In this document: positions 53,490 to 62,673 of the stretch, piece after piece | How positions within the stretch are numbered: the stretch's first letter is position 1 | Layout: every line of letters starts with the position of its first letter | Assembly: GCA_016709315.1 (NCBI GenBank) | Contig: JADJMZ010000007.1 | Coordinates: 248,001-312,000, forward strand | Source of the DNA: Ignavibacteria bacterium | GTDB taxonomy: Bacteria; Bacteroidota; Ignavibacteria; Tepidaquicellales; Tepidaquicellaceae | Direction of reading: 5' to 3' | DNA: 64,000 nucleotides | Notes under the pieces: model-generated | The model's input: only the letters and a program-made list of their open reading frames with translations | Told to the model about the DNA's origin: nothing | Databases searched by the model: none | Position numbers and translations under genes: made by a program

Positions 53490-53718
53490 AAATTCAGGAG
53501 GAAGATTTATTTCATTCTCTGATTCCACTTTGTTTAATCCCGGTGACATAAAAAACGGAGATGGAAATCAATATAAAGTTTTTACGCCTTTTAAGAACAA
53601 TGCATTGAGCATTCTGACAAAAGTTCATTATGAAATAAAAGAGTGTGAATTAAAGAAATCTGATAATCGTAATGAATTTGTTTTTGAAAGCATTCCTGGA
53701 ATTCAAAATAAAAAATGA
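53482..53718 (+). CDS. Photolyase, middle fragment (frame 2 of 3)
   Basis: 78 residues that continue the antenna domain and linker (STLFNPGDIKNGDGNQYKVF, TPFKNNAL). The frame ends at an A6 run (53710-53715), beyond which the photolyase frame is the next one. A one-base loss in the A-run restores RPELSQSGF. Confidence 0.75.
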   Translation: MIENSGGRFISFSDSTLFNPGDIKNGDGNQYKVFTPFKNNALSILTKVHYEIKECELKKSDNRNEFVFESIPGIQNKK

Positions 53719-54589
53719 AAGACCGGAATTAAGTCAATCTGGGTTTCTAAAAGGCGGCAGAAAAGAAGGACTTAAGCTGCTTAAAAATTTTTATGAGAAT
53801 AAAATTCACAGATATAAATCTGATCGTGATTTTCCTTCTCTGAACGGAACAAGTTTCCTGTCGGCTCATCTGCATTTCGGAACAATCGGAATCAGGGAAG
53901 CTTTCAGAACAGCGAAGGTTAAGCTTGACAAAATAAAATCCGAAAATGATTCAAAGGAAGTAGAGACATGGATTAATGAATTACTCTGGAGAGAATTTTA
54001 TTATCACATAACTTTTCATAATCCTCAGCTTACTTATCAGTCATTTAAGAAAGAATATGATGATCTAAAATGGAATTATGATGAGACTGAATTCTGTAAA
54101 TGGTGCGAAGGAAAAACCGGCTACCCAATTGTTGATGCAGGCATGCGGCAGTTGAATACTGAAGGTTGGATGCATAACAGGATAAGAATGATCGTTGCAA
54201 TGTTTTTAACCAAGGACTTATTTATTGACTGGAGACTGGGAGAAAAATATTTTGCTGAGAAACTCATAGATATGGATTTTTCGAGCAATAACGGGGGCTG
54301 GCAGTGGAGCGCTTCGACAGGAGTGGATGCTCAGCCCTATTTCAGAATATTTAATCCGTATCTGCAGAGCAAGAAATTTGATCCTAACGGAGAATATATA
54401 AAAAAATATGTTCCTGAATTAAGTTCGCTGCCGGTAGAGTTCGTTCATGAACCGCAGATAATGAATTCTGCTGAACAGGAAAAGTACAAAGTAACTATTG
54501 GTAAAGATTATCCTTATCCGATGACAGATCATAAAGCAGCAAAGGATATAGCAATAAGAAATTTCAAAGAAGTTACAAATAAAATTTAA
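53672..54589 (+). CDS. phr: Photolyase, C-terminal FAD-binding fragment (frame 3 of 3)
   Basis: 305 residues (photolyase sequence starts at about residue 15) with the complete FAD-binding helical domain: FLSAHLHFGTIGIREAFR, WINELLWREFYYHITFHNP, YPIVDAGMRQLNTEGWMHNR and WQWSASTGVDAQPYFR. The three pieces together match a class I CPD or (6-4)-type photolyase of about 480 residues. All key FAD and DNA-contact regions are present, so either the gene is a recent pseudogene or the two indels are errors. Confidence 0.85.
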   Translation: MNLFLKAFLEFKIKNERPELSQSGFLKGGRKEGLKLLKNFYENKIHRYKSDRDFPSLNGTSFLSAHLHFGTIGIREAFRTAKVKLDKIKSENDSKEVETWINELLWREFYYHITFHNPQLTYQSFKKEYDDLKWNYDETEFCKWCEGKTGYPIVDAGMRQLNTEGWMHNRIRMIVAMFLTKDLFIDWRLGEKYFAEKLIDMDFSSNNGGWQWSASTGVDAQPYFRIFNPYLQSKKFDPNGEYIKKYVPELSSLPVEFVHEPQIMNSAEQEKYKVTIGKDYPYPMTDHKAAKDIAIRNFKEVTNKI

Positions 54590-54596
54590 TATTACA

Positions 54597-56072
54597 CTGG
54601 AAAACAATAACAGCAAATATGAACCCGTGATCGGGCTTGAGATACATGCTCAGATGAAAACTAATACAAAAGCATTCTGCAGATGTTCGACTGATTTTCA
54701 TTCATCGCCGAATTCAAATGTATGTCCGGTGTGTCTTGGCTATCCCGGTTGTTTGCCTGTGCTTAATGAAAAGTTAATCGAATTCACAATAAAAATGGGA
54801 ATTGCAACAAATTGCACTATCAGAAGCAATTCGATTTTTGCAAGGAAAAATTATTTTTATCCTGATCTGACAAAGGGATATCAGATAACTCAGTTTGATA
54901 CTCCTTTATGTTATGAAGGACATATAAATATTAAATTGAAGAACAAGGAAACGAAGAAAATCGGAATTACCAGAATTCATATAGAAGAAGATGCAGGTAA
55001 GTCAATACATGATTTTCATGATGATGAGACGCTTATAGATTTTAACAGATGCGGTGTTCCTCTTATAGAAATTGTAAGCGAGCCTGATATGAATTCTACT
55101 GATGAAGCACATCAGTATCTGTCAAAGATTAAACAGACTCTTATTTATCTTGAAATAAACGACGGTAATATGGAAGAAGGTTCTCTGAGATGTGATGCAA
55201 ATATTTCATTAAGATTAAAAGGAACAGAAACTTTAGGAACAAGAACAGAGATAAAAAATCTGAATTCATTCAAGAATGTATCTGATGCAATAGAAGCTGA
55301 GATTAAGAGACAAACATCAGTGCTCGAATCCGGTGAAAAGGTATCTTATCATACGATGACATATAATGCAAAGGACAAAACCACAGCTGCAACAAGGACA
55401 AAGGAAGAAGCGCATGATTACAGATATTTTCCTGAACCTGATCTTGTAAAACTTAAAATAAGCGAAGATTGGTTAAGAAAAGTCGCAGATAACCTTCCTG
55501 AGTTTCCGGATAAAAGAAGAGACAGGTTCATGAAGGATTATTTTCTCCCTGAATCAGATTCCGAAGAGATTACACATGACAGGAAATTTGCGGATTACTT
55601 TGAGAATGTAGCAGTAAATTTATCAGATAAAAATGAAAGATCTTTCCGGACTGCAAGCAATATTGTAAGAGCGGAAGTGCGGAAAGTTATGAATGAAAAG
55701 AAAATAGGAATAAACGAATTTCCTTTGCCGGCAAAAGCTATTGCTATGATTGCAGATTCGGTTAATTCCGGAAAAGTCAGCATAACGGCATCGAAGGAGA
55801 TATTCACTCTGATGCTTTCCGGAAAGAGTGAAGAAGAAATGTTAAGTATATTCAGAGAGTCCGAAAAAAATCTTTCAATAGTATCGGATACTTCTGAAAT
55901 AGAATCCATCGTAAAAAAAATCATTGATACTAATCCTGAAGAAACGCAAAGGTACAAATCAGGGGAAAAGAAACTTGCAGGATTTTTTGTCGGAAAGGTA
56001 ATGCAGGAAAGCAAAGGAAAGGCGAATCCGAAAATTGTAAATGAATTATTAATTAAACTACTTGAGGTATAA
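54597..56072 (+). CDS. gatB: Aspartyl/glutamyl-tRNA amidotransferase subunit B
   Basis: Subunit of GatCAB that amidates Glu-tRNA(Gln) and Asp-tRNA(Asn). The core has VIGLEIHAQMKTNTKAFCRC, CPVCLGYPGCLPVLNE, the FYPDLTKGYQITQ segment and the YqeY-like C-terminal domain. No ATG, GTG or TTG precedes GTG 54627 in this frame after the last stop at 54557. Residues KYEP encoded before that GTG are conserved in GatB, so I place the start at CTG 54597 (MENNNSKYEPV). A frame error upstream is the alternative. It ends 8 bp before tpiA. Confidence 0.9.
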   Translation: MENNNSKYEPVIGLEIHAQMKTNTKAFCRCSTDFHSSPNSNVCPVCLGYPGCLPVLNEKLIEFTIKMGIATNCTIRSNSIFARKNYFYPDLTKGYQITQFDTPLCYEGHINIKLKNKETKKIGITRIHIEEDAGKSIHDFHDDETLIDFNRCGVPLIEIVSEPDMNSTDEAHQYLSKIKQTLIYLEINDGNMEEGSLRCDANISLRLKGTETLGTRTEIKNLNSFKNVSDAIEAEIKRQTSVLESGEKVSYHTMTYNAKDKTTAATRTKEEAHDYRYFPEPDLVKLKISEDWLRKVADNLPEFPDKRRDRFMKDYFLPESDSEEITHDRKFADYFENVAVNLSDKNERSFRTASNIVRAEVRKVMNEKKIGINEFPLPAKAIAMIADSVNSGKVSITASKEIFTLMLSGKSEEEMLSIFRESEKNLSIVSDTSEIESIVKKIIDTNPEETQRYKSGEKKLAGFFVGKVMQESKGKANPKIVNELLIKLLEV

Positions 56073-56080
56073 ATTTTATT

Positions 56081-56851
56081 ATGAGAAGAAAACTAATTGC
56101 CGGCAACTGGAAAATGAATCTGACCTACAAAGAATCCGAAAAGCTGGCTAAAGAAATTACTGCTAAAATTGAACAGAAAGAATTAAATAAAGTTGACGTG
56201 CTGTTATGCCCGACTTTTGTTTCACTTGGTATTGTCAACAAGACCATAAAGGATAATGATATCAAACTCGGAGCTCAGAATATTTCTTATGAAAATAACG
56301 GTGCGTTTACGGGTGAGGTCTCTGCGGAAATTTTAAAATCAGCAGGTTGCGAATATGTAATTATCGGTCACAGTGAAAGGAGAAGTTACTTTCATGAATC
56401 GAATGCAGTAATTAACAAAAAGATAAAGAAGGCAATTGAGTTTGCTCTCAAACCTGTTTTCTGCGTCGGCGAATCACTCATTGAAAGGGAAGACGAAATT
56501 TATGAAGGGATAATTGAGAAACAGATAACTGAAGGACTCACCGGGATAGATGCAGAGCAGATCTCAGAGATTGTAATTGCTTATGAACCTGTATGGGCGA
56601 TAGGCACAGGACTGAATGCAACTCCTGATCAGGCAAGTCAGATACATTCGTTTATCAGAAAAGTTATTCAGAAACTTTACAATGAGAAAACGGCGAATGA
56701 AATACTGATACTTTACGGAGGAAGTGTAAATGAAAAGAATTCTGCTGAGATGCTTTCTGCTGAAGGCATTGACGGAGCTCTAATTGGCGGCGCGAGTCTT
56801 AAGTCAGACGACTTCGCAATGATCGTTAAAAAAGCAGCACAGATAAAATAA
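56081..56851 (+). CDS. tpiA: Triosephosphate isomerase
   Basis: Glycolytic and gluconeogenic isomerase of DHAP and GAP, a TIM barrel of 256 residues (normal). Key segments are GNWKMN with the phosphate-binding Asn-Lys, IIGHSERR with the electrophilic His and EPVWAIGTG with the catalytic Glu, plus LYGGSVNEKN at the phosphate site. It follows gatB closely. Confidence 0.97.
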   Translation: MRRKLIAGNWKMNLTYKESEKLAKEITAKIEQKELNKVDVLLCPTFVSLGIVNKTIKDNDIKLGAQNISYENNGAFTGEVSAEILKSAGCEYVIIGHSERRSYFHESNAVINKKIKKAIEFALKPVFCVGESLIEREDEIYEGIIEKQITEGLTGIDAEQISEIVIAYEPVWAIGTGLNATPDQASQIHSFIRKVIQKLYNEKTANEILILYGGSVNEKNSAEMLSAEGIDGALIGGASLKSDDFAMIVKKAAQIK

Positions 56852-56888
56852 TTTTGATAAAATAAATTTAAACAAAAATAAAATACAA

Positions 56889-58064
56889 ATGAAAGAAGTA
56901 GTAATTGTGTCTGCTGTCAGAACTCCGGTCGGAAGTTATCTTGGAAGTTTATCTTCGCTGAAAGCTACTGAACTTGGAGCTATTGTAATAAAAGAAGCTG
57001 TTAAAAGAGCAGGTATTAAACCTGAAGATGTATCGGAAGTAATTATGGGATGTGTGCTTCCTGCAGGACTTGGACAGGCGCCGGCAAGACAGGCGGCTAT
57101 CTATGCCGGACTTCCTGATTCCGTACCGTGTCTTACAATAAATAAAGTCTGCGGCTCGGGATTGAAATCAGTAATGCTTGCAGAACAGGCGATAAAATGC
57201 GGAGATGCTGAAATAGTTGTTGCAGGCGGTTTTGAATCCATGAGCAATGTTCCTTATTATCTGGATAAAGCGCGGTCAGGATACAGAATGGGTAACGGAA
57301 CTCTGATAGACGGAATGGTCCATGACGGATTATGGGATGTCTATAATAATTTTCACATGGGATCTGCCGCTGAAATGTGTTCGAAGGAAATGAATATCAC
57401 AAAAGAAGAACAGGATTCATTTGCTGAAGAAAGTTATAACAGAGCATTGAAAGCTATAGAGAACGGATATTTTAAAGATGAAATAATTCCGGTAGAAATA
57501 AAAGATAAGAAAGGTTCTGTAATTGTATCAGAAGATGAAGATGTTAAGAAAGTTAACTTTGAAAAAGGTAAAACACTTAAAGGAGCATTTCAGAAAGACG
57601 GAACTGTAACAGCATTTAATTCTTCAAATCTGAATGACGGGGCTGCTGCACTTGTCCTGATGACAGCTGAAAAGGCAAAAGAGCTTGGTATCACTCCCCT
57701 TGCGAAAATAGTTGCTCAGGGATCTTTTGCGCAGAAACCGGAATGGTTTACGACATCTCCGGCTTATGCTATAAAGAATGTACTTAAAAAAGCAAAACTT
57801 GAAGTTAAAGATATTGATCTGATAGAAGCTAATGAAGCGTTTTCTGTACAGGCATGCGCTGTAAATAAAATTGCCGGACTTGATTCTTCTAAAGTAAATG
57901 TAAACGGAGGAGCAGTTGCGATCGGTCATCCTATCGGAGGAAGCGGAGCAAGGATTCTGACCACACTTTTACATGCAATGAAAAACAGAAAAGCCGGGAG
58001 AGGTCTTGCAACACTTTGCATTGGCGGAGGCGAAGCAAGCGCTATCATTGTAGAAAGAAGTTAA
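56889..58064 (+). CDS. Acetyl-CoA C-acetyltransferase (thiolase)
   Basis: A 391-residue thiolase that condenses two acetyl-CoA or cleaves 3-ketoacyl-CoA. The nucleophilic Cys is in NKVCGSGLKS, the His in GGAVAIGHPIGGSG and the second Cys in LCIGGGEASA. The N terminus KEVVIVSAVRTPVGSY is typical. It is followed at 29 bp by 3-hydroxybutyryl-CoA dehydrogenase and then acyl-CoA dehydrogenase, so it probably works in a butyryl-CoA or short-chain beta-oxidation route. Direction cannot be told from sequence. Confidence 0.94.
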   Translation: MKEVVIVSAVRTPVGSYLGSLSSLKATELGAIVIKEAVKRAGIKPEDVSEVIMGCVLPAGLGQAPARQAAIYAGLPDSVPCLTINKVCGSGLKSVMLAEQAIKCGDAEIVVAGGFESMSNVPYYLDKARSGYRMGNGTLIDGMVHDGLWDVYNNFHMGSAAEMCSKEMNITKEEQDSFAEESYNRALKAIENGYFKDEIIPVEIKDKKGSVIVSEDEDVKKVNFEKGKTLKGAFQKDGTVTAFNSSNLNDGAAALVLMTAEKAKELGITPLAKIVAQGSFAQKPEWFTTSPAYAIKNVLKKAKLEVKDIDLIEANEAFSVQACAVNKIAGLDSSKVNVNGGAVAIGHPIGGSGARILTTLLHAMKNRKAGRGLATLCIGGGEASAIIVERS

Positions 58065-58093
58065 ATTATTTATTAACTCTAAATTAAATTGAA

Positions 58094-58945
58094 ATGAAAA
58101 ATATAACTGTAATCGGTTCGGGAACTATGGGAAACGGAATAGCTCATACGTTCGCGCAGTTCGGATACTCTGTGCTGTTAATTGATGTCAGACAGGAATT
58201 CCTTGACAAAGGGATGGATACGATTTCAAAGAATCTTGACAGGCAGGTTAAAAAAGAATTAATTACCGAAGAACAAAAGAATAAAACCCTTTCAAACATA
58301 AAGACTTCAATTGATATCAAAGATTCTAAAGATTCTGACCTCGTCGTTGAAGCTGCTTCGGAAAATTTCGATATTAAAAAGAAAATATTTCAGGATCTTG
58401 ATTCTGTGTGCAAACCTGAAGCAATACTTGCAACTAACACGTCATCAATCTCAATTACTGAAATTGCTGCTGTAACAAAGAGAGCTGATAAAGTAATCGG
58501 AATGCATTTTATGAATCCTGTTCCTGTAATGAAACTCGTGGAGACTATCAGAGGTCTTGCAACTTCACAGGAAACTTATGATACTATTAAAGCGCTGACA
58601 GAGAAAATTGAGAAAGTGCCTGTTGAAGTTCAGGATTATCCCGGATTTATATCGAACAGGATTTTACTGCCAATGCTTAATGAAGCAATGTATTGCGTTA
58701 TGGAAGGAGTAGCAACACCGGAGTCAATTGACAGTGTCATGAAACTCGGAATGAATCATCCGATGGGTCCGCTTACTCTTGCAGATTTTATTGGACTTGA
58801 TGTATGTCTTTCTATAATGGAGGTGCTTCATAACGGACTAGGAGATTCAAAATACAGACCTTGCCCTTTGCTTAAAAAAATGGTTGCCGCAGGTTATCTC
58901 GGAAGGAAGAGCGGAAAAGGTTTTTACGATTATGCTAAAAAATAA
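58094..58945 (+). CDS. hbd: 3-hydroxybutyryl-CoA dehydrogenase
   Basis: A 283-residue NAD(P)-dependent 3-hydroxyacyl-CoA dehydrogenase that interconverts acetoacetyl-CoA and 3-hydroxybutyryl-CoA. The Rossmann fold opens with TVIGSGTMGNGIAHTFAQ. The active-site His is in GMHFMNPVPVMKLVE and the C-terminal domain contains YPGFISNRILLPMLNEA and MGPLTLADFIGLD. Size fits the short, dedicated enzyme, not the bifunctional FadB. Confidence 0.95.
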   Translation: MKNITVIGSGTMGNGIAHTFAQFGYSVLLIDVRQEFLDKGMDTISKNLDRQVKKELITEEQKNKTLSNIKTSIDIKDSKDSDLVVEAASENFDIKKKIFQDLDSVCKPEAILATNTSSISITEIAAVTKRADKVIGMHFMNPVPVMKLVETIRGLATSQETYDTIKALTEKIEKVPVEVQDYPGFISNRILLPMLNEAMYCVMEGVATPESIDSVMKLGMNHPMGPLTLADFIGLDVCLSIMEVLHNGLGDSKYRPCPLLKKMVAAGYLGRKSGKGFYDYAKK

Positions 58946-58970
58946 TTTTAATAATATAAACTAATATAAA

Positions 58971-60113
58971 ATGAATTTTGATTTTACGGAAGAGCAGATT
59001 TCTATCAGAGATGCTGCAAGGGATTTTGCAGAAAATGAAATCGCACCTTCTGCTGTAGAAAGAGATTTGAATTCAGAGTTTCCTAAAGAAATTATAGCAA
59101 AGTTAGGAGAACTCGGATTTATGGGAATGATGGTATCTCATGACTGGGGCGGAGCGGGTATGGATACTGTTTCTTATGTACTTGCAATTGAAGAAATATC
59201 CAAACACGATGCGTCAGTCGGCGTTATCATGTCAGTAAATAATTCACTCGTTTGTTACGGGCTCGAAAAATGGGGTTCGGATTATTTAAAGGAAAAATAT
59301 CTGAAACCACTTGCTTCAGGAAAAATGCTGGGAGCTTTTTGTCTGTCAGAACCGGAAGCAGGAAGTGACGCTACTCAGCAGAGAACTGAAGCTGTCAGGT
59401 CGGGAGATCATTTTATTATTAACGGTATGAAGAACTGGATAACCAACGGCGTAAATGCCGATGTTTATTTCCTTCAGGCAATGACAGATAAATCAAAAGG
59501 TTACAAAGGCATTTCAACTTTTATCATTGATAAAAATACTGAAGGTCTTGAAGTTGGAAAGAAGGAAGATAAACTCGGAATAAAAAGTTCTGATACCTGT
59601 ACTCTCGGATTAAACAACGTGAAAGTACCTGCTGAAAATATTCTCGGCGAAGAAGGAATGGGATTTAAAATCGCTATGCAGACACTAAACGGGGGTAGAA
59701 TCGGAGTTGCAGCTCAGGCGCTGGGAATTGCTCAGGCAAGTTTCGAAGCTGCAGTGAAGTATTCAAAGCAAAGAAAAGCATTTGATTCCCCTATCTCCAA
59801 TCTTCAGGCGATACAGTTTAAGATTGCAGATATGGCTGTCAATATAGAAGGCGCAAGACTTGTTGTTCTGAATGCAGCTAAGAATAAAGATGATGGAAAA
59901 AGCTATGTAAAGGAAGCATCGATGGGAAAACTTCTTGCAAGTCAGGCCGCTGTTAACTGCGCTCTTGAAGCTATTCAGATCCACGGAGGTTACGGTTATG
60001 TGAGAGAATATCTCGTTGAAAGATTTTTAAGAGATTCGAAGATCACTCAGATCTACGAAGGAACGAGTGAAATTCAGAAAATTGTAATTGCAAGAGAACT
60101 TATAAAAAGCTAA
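58971..60113 (+). CDS. Acyl-CoA dehydrogenase
   Basis: A 380-residue FAD flavoprotein of the short/medium-chain (butyryl-CoA) type. Signatures are GAFCLSEPEAGSDATQQRT, the RIGVAAQALGIAQ helix, the YSKQRKAFDSPI segment and the C-terminal IHGGYGYVREY followed by YEGTSEIQKIV with the catalytic Glu. It closes the thiolase/hbd/acd run; no crotonase or ETF gene is in the window. One base separates its stop from the convergent membrane-protein gene. Confidence 0.94.
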   Translation: MNFDFTEEQISIRDAARDFAENEIAPSAVERDLNSEFPKEIIAKLGELGFMGMMVSHDWGGAGMDTVSYVLAIEEISKHDASVGVIMSVNNSLVCYGLEKWGSDYLKEKYLKPLASGKMLGAFCLSEPEAGSDATQQRTEAVRSGDHFIINGMKNWITNGVNADVYFLQAMTDKSKGYKGISTFIIDKNTEGLEVGKKEDKLGIKSSDTCTLGLNNVKVPAENILGEEGMGFKIAMQTLNGGRIGVAAQALGIAQASFEAAVKYSKQRKAFDSPISNLQAIQFKIADMAVNIEGARLVVLNAAKNKDDGKSYVKEASMGKLLASQAAVNCALEAIQIHGGYGYVREYLVERFLRDSKITQIYEGTSEIQKIVIARELIKS

Positions 60114-60114
60114 C

Positions 60115-60822
60115 TCAGAAAGTATAAATTATATTGGCAGCTAAATTAGCGCTGTTAAAATTTGCAGCTACTGAAGTTATCAGGGGCTTTGATTTATTCT
60201 GATTCAAAGGAACGAATCTGTAACTTAATTCAAAGCCCACGCCGATCTTTGAAAAGCTCGCAATGCCGAGCAGTATTTCATAATTGATTGTCCAGAAATC
60301 ATTTGCAAAAGTTTTAATTCCCCTGTAATCCGATCTGCTGTCGTCTGTAAATATCTGATTTGTCATTTCTTCATTTATGTACATTGCTCCTGCCCCCAGA
60401 CCAAAGTACATTTTTTCCAGTGTTTTATTTCCTGTCCTGGCAAATGGATGAAATTTTATTCTGCCGTTCAAAGGTAAAGCGTTAAGTCTTGTCTGCTGTG
60501 AATAATAATATAAACGCTCGCTGTTTTCTGTAAAATAAAAACCATTATTTCCGGATGAATTTGTAAATAAGTAAGCAGGTGAAAATTCTAATGTGTACCT
60601 TTCATTGAATGTGATACCAATAAAACCATCCAGCTCCTTCATAAAATCTCCTGAATTCAACTGAAAGAAAGGATATGCATCTTCTACTGTATTGTCTGTA
60701 AGATAAACAAATTTATACGCCATACCGGCATACACAGACGATGAAGAGCTTCTTTCCTTTATCTGAGCAAAAGTATTCTGCGATATTATAAACAGTATTA
60801 CCAGAGAAATAATTTTTTTCAT
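60115..60822 (-). CDS. Outer-membrane beta-barrel protein of unknown function
   Basis: A 235-residue exported protein with signal peptide MKKIISLVILFIISQNTFA. The body alternates amphipathic strands rich in Tyr, Phe and Gly (VYAGMAYKFVYL, YTLEFSPAYLF, YFGLGAGAMYI) and ends in aromatic residue YTF, as beta barrels recognised by BAM do. No specific family recognised. It is the last gene after hslU on the same strand, 10 bp away, likely co-transcribed. Confidence 0.75.
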   Translation of the reverse strand: MKKIISLVILFIISQNTFAQIKERSSSSSVYAGMAYKFVYLTDNTVEDAYPFFQLNSGDFMKELDGFIGITFNERYTLEFSPAYLFTNSSGNNGFYFTENSERLYYYSQQTRLNALPLNGRIKFHPFARTGNKTLEKMYFGLGAGAMYINEEMTNQIFTDDSRSDYRGIKTFANDFWTINYEILLGIASFSKIGVGFELSYRFVPLNQNKSKPLITSVAANFNSANLAANIIYTF

Positions 60823-60832
60823 ATTTATATTG

Positions 60833-62086
60833 TCAGAGAATATAACGGCTAAGGTCGCGGTTTTTTACAATAGAGTTTAATTTTTCGTTGACATACTTTT
60901 TTGTGATCTCAACTTTAGATTTTTTGATCTTATCCGGGACTTCAAACAATATTTCTTCAAGCACCGTGGTCAAAATTGTATGTAATCTTCTTGCTCCGAT
61001 ATTCTCAACCTGTTCGTTAACTTCAGCAGCTATCTTTGCAATTTCACGGATCGCATCTTCGGAGAATGTAAGTTCGATATTCTCGGATTTGAGCAAAGCC
61101 GCATATTGCTTAATAAGAGCGTTCTCAGGCTGCGTCAGTATCTGAAAGAATTCATCCTTGCCAAGACTGTTAAGCTCTACTCTTATCGGAAATCTTCCCT
61201 GAAGCTCGGGTATTAAATCACTCGGCTTTGATGAATGAAATGCACCTGAGGCAATGAACAAAATATGATCGCTTTTCACTGGTCCGTATTTGGTTATTAT
61301 AGTCGAACCTTCTACTATCGGAAGCAGATCTCTCTGAACTCCTTCTCTTGATACATCCGGTCCCTGCGATTTTCCATGTCCGCCGGCGACTTTGTCTATT
61401 TCATCAATGAATACGATTCCTGAATTCTGAACTTTATCAATCGCATCTTTAATTACTTCATCCATGTCAATAAGCTTATTTGATTCTTCCTGAGCGAGAA
61501 CTTTCTTGGCTTCGGCTACCGAGAGTTTTCTCTTTTTTGATTTCTTCGGCATCATATTTCCAAAAATATCATTCAGATTAATTCCCATCTCTTCAAGTCC
61601 AATTGGACCAAGCACCTGAAGCATAGGAAAGTTATCTCCCGATAAATCAAGCTCTATCGTCCTGTTATCCAAAAGTCCTTCCTTAAGCTGGTCGCGAAGC
61701 TTCTCTCTTGTACTTAAATTTATTTCTTCAGCGGATTTTTTATCAGTTTCAATTTTAACATTTGCATCTGCAGAAACTGCGCTTCCGTTTGCTGACTTTT
61801 TTACCGGCGGCAAAAGTATGTCTAAAATTCGTTCATCTGCATTATCACGAGCTTTAATTTCCACTTCTTTCATTCTCTCACTCTTTACAATGTTAACCGA
61901 AAGGTCAGTAAGCTCTCTTATCATGGATTCAACATCTCTTCCTACATACCCTACTTCCGTAAACTTTGAAGCTTCTGATGGTGTTAACTGTTTATCCTCT
62001 TTTACATTACTTTTAGAAATTACCTTTTTCATTTTATGTTTTCCGTTTTGAATTTGTTTTTCTTTGTCCTCTTTTATCATTACCAT
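60833..62086 (-). CDS. hslU: ATP-dependent protease ATPase subunit HslU, lacking the Walker A region
   Basis: AAA+ unfoldase partner of HslV. Of 417 residues, the first 33 are a basic extension without equivalent. LTPSE (34-38) then joins directly to ASKFTEVGYVGRD (39-51). In E. coli HslU the same two points are separated by 74 residues that hold helices 1-4 and the Walker A loop (GPTGVGKT), all absent here. Walker B IVFIDE (224-229), the I domain, FIASGAF and the C-terminal NIGARRLHT and end DLSRYIL (the tail that inserts into HslV) are intact. ATP binding should be lost. An in-frame deletion of about 222 bp, real or an assembly collapse, at about 61972. Confidence 0.88.
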   Translation of the reverse strand: MVMIKEDKEKQIQNGKHKMKKVISKSNVKEDKQLTPSEASKFTEVGYVGRDVESMIRELTDLSVNIVKSERMKEVEIKARDNADERILDILLPPVKKSANGSAVSADANVKIETDKKSAEEINLSTREKLRDQLKEGLLDNRTIELDLSGDNFPMLQVLGPIGLEEMGINLNDIFGNMMPKKSKKRKLSVAEAKKVLAQEESNKLIDMDEVIKDAIDKVQNSGIVFIDEIDKVAGGHGKSQGPDVSREGVQRDLLPIVEGSTIITKYGPVKSDHILFIASGAFHSSKPSDLIPELQGRFPIRVELNSLGKDEFFQILTQPENALIKQYAALLKSENIELTFSEDAIREIAKIAAEVNEQVENIGARRLHTILTTVLEEILFEVPDKIKKSKVEITKKYVNEKLNSIVKNRDLSRYIL

Positions 62087-62104
62087 ACTTAAGATTTATT
62101 TAAT

Positions 62105-62653
62105 TTAGCTTTTTAATTCTTCTATTGAAATATTATGATTTGTATATATGCATATATCTGCTGCCTGTTTCAGAGATTCTTCTACAATTTCCTTTGCGCC
62201 GAGCTTTGAATATTTAAGGAGCATTCTTGCTGCAACAAGTGCATAAGGTCCTCCGGAACCAATGGCTGCTATTCCGTCATCCGGTTCGATTACATCACCT
62301 GTTCCTGAAACTATCAGAGCTTTTTCATTGTCAACTACTACTAACAACGCTTCAAGTCTGCGAAGATATTTGTCAGTCCGCCATTCTTTTGCCAGCTCTA
62401 CTGCAGCTCTCGAAAGATTTCCCTTGTATTCCTCAAGCTTGCTTTCGAATTTTTCAAAAAGCGTAAAAGCATCGGATGTTGCTCCAGCAAATCCAACTAA
62501 TACTTTGTCATTGAAAATTTTTCTTACTTTCTTTGTCGTATGTTTCATAACTGTATTTCCCATTGTGACCTGTCCGTCACTTCCTATGACTGCTTTTCCG
62601 TTTTTTATCAGTCCGATAACTGTAGTCGAACGTATTTTTTTTCTTTTTTCCAA
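62105..62653 (-). CDS. hslV: ATP-dependent protease peptidase subunit HslV
   Basis: Threonine peptidase that forms a double hexamer and degrades proteins fed by HslU. The 182-residue chain starts with a 9-residue propeptide. The catalytic Thr is T10 in RSTTVIGLIKNG, then IGSDGQVTMGNTVMKH, VGFAGATSDAFTLF, AAIGSGGPYALVAAR and YTNHNISIEEL, all typical. It is 18 bp upstream of hslU and 20 bp downstream of rpoN on the same strand. Unlike hslU it looks complete. Confidence 0.96.
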   Translation of the reverse strand: MEKRKKIRSTTVIGLIKNGKAVIGSDGQVTMGNTVMKHTTKKVRKIFNDKVLVGFAGATSDAFTLFEKFESKLEEYKGNLSRAAVELAKEWRTDKYLRRLEALLVVVDNEKALIVSGTGDVIEPDDGIAAIGSGGPYALVAARMLLKYSKLGAKEIVEESLKQAADICIYTNHNISIEELKS

Positions 62654-62673
62654 ATCTGTGTATTATTTTAATT

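Noticed and set aside
53475..53720. Programmed ribosomal frameshifting in the photolyase
   Set aside because: Two shifts would be needed and the first site lacks a slippery heptamer. No photolyase is known to be made this way. Simple indels explain it.
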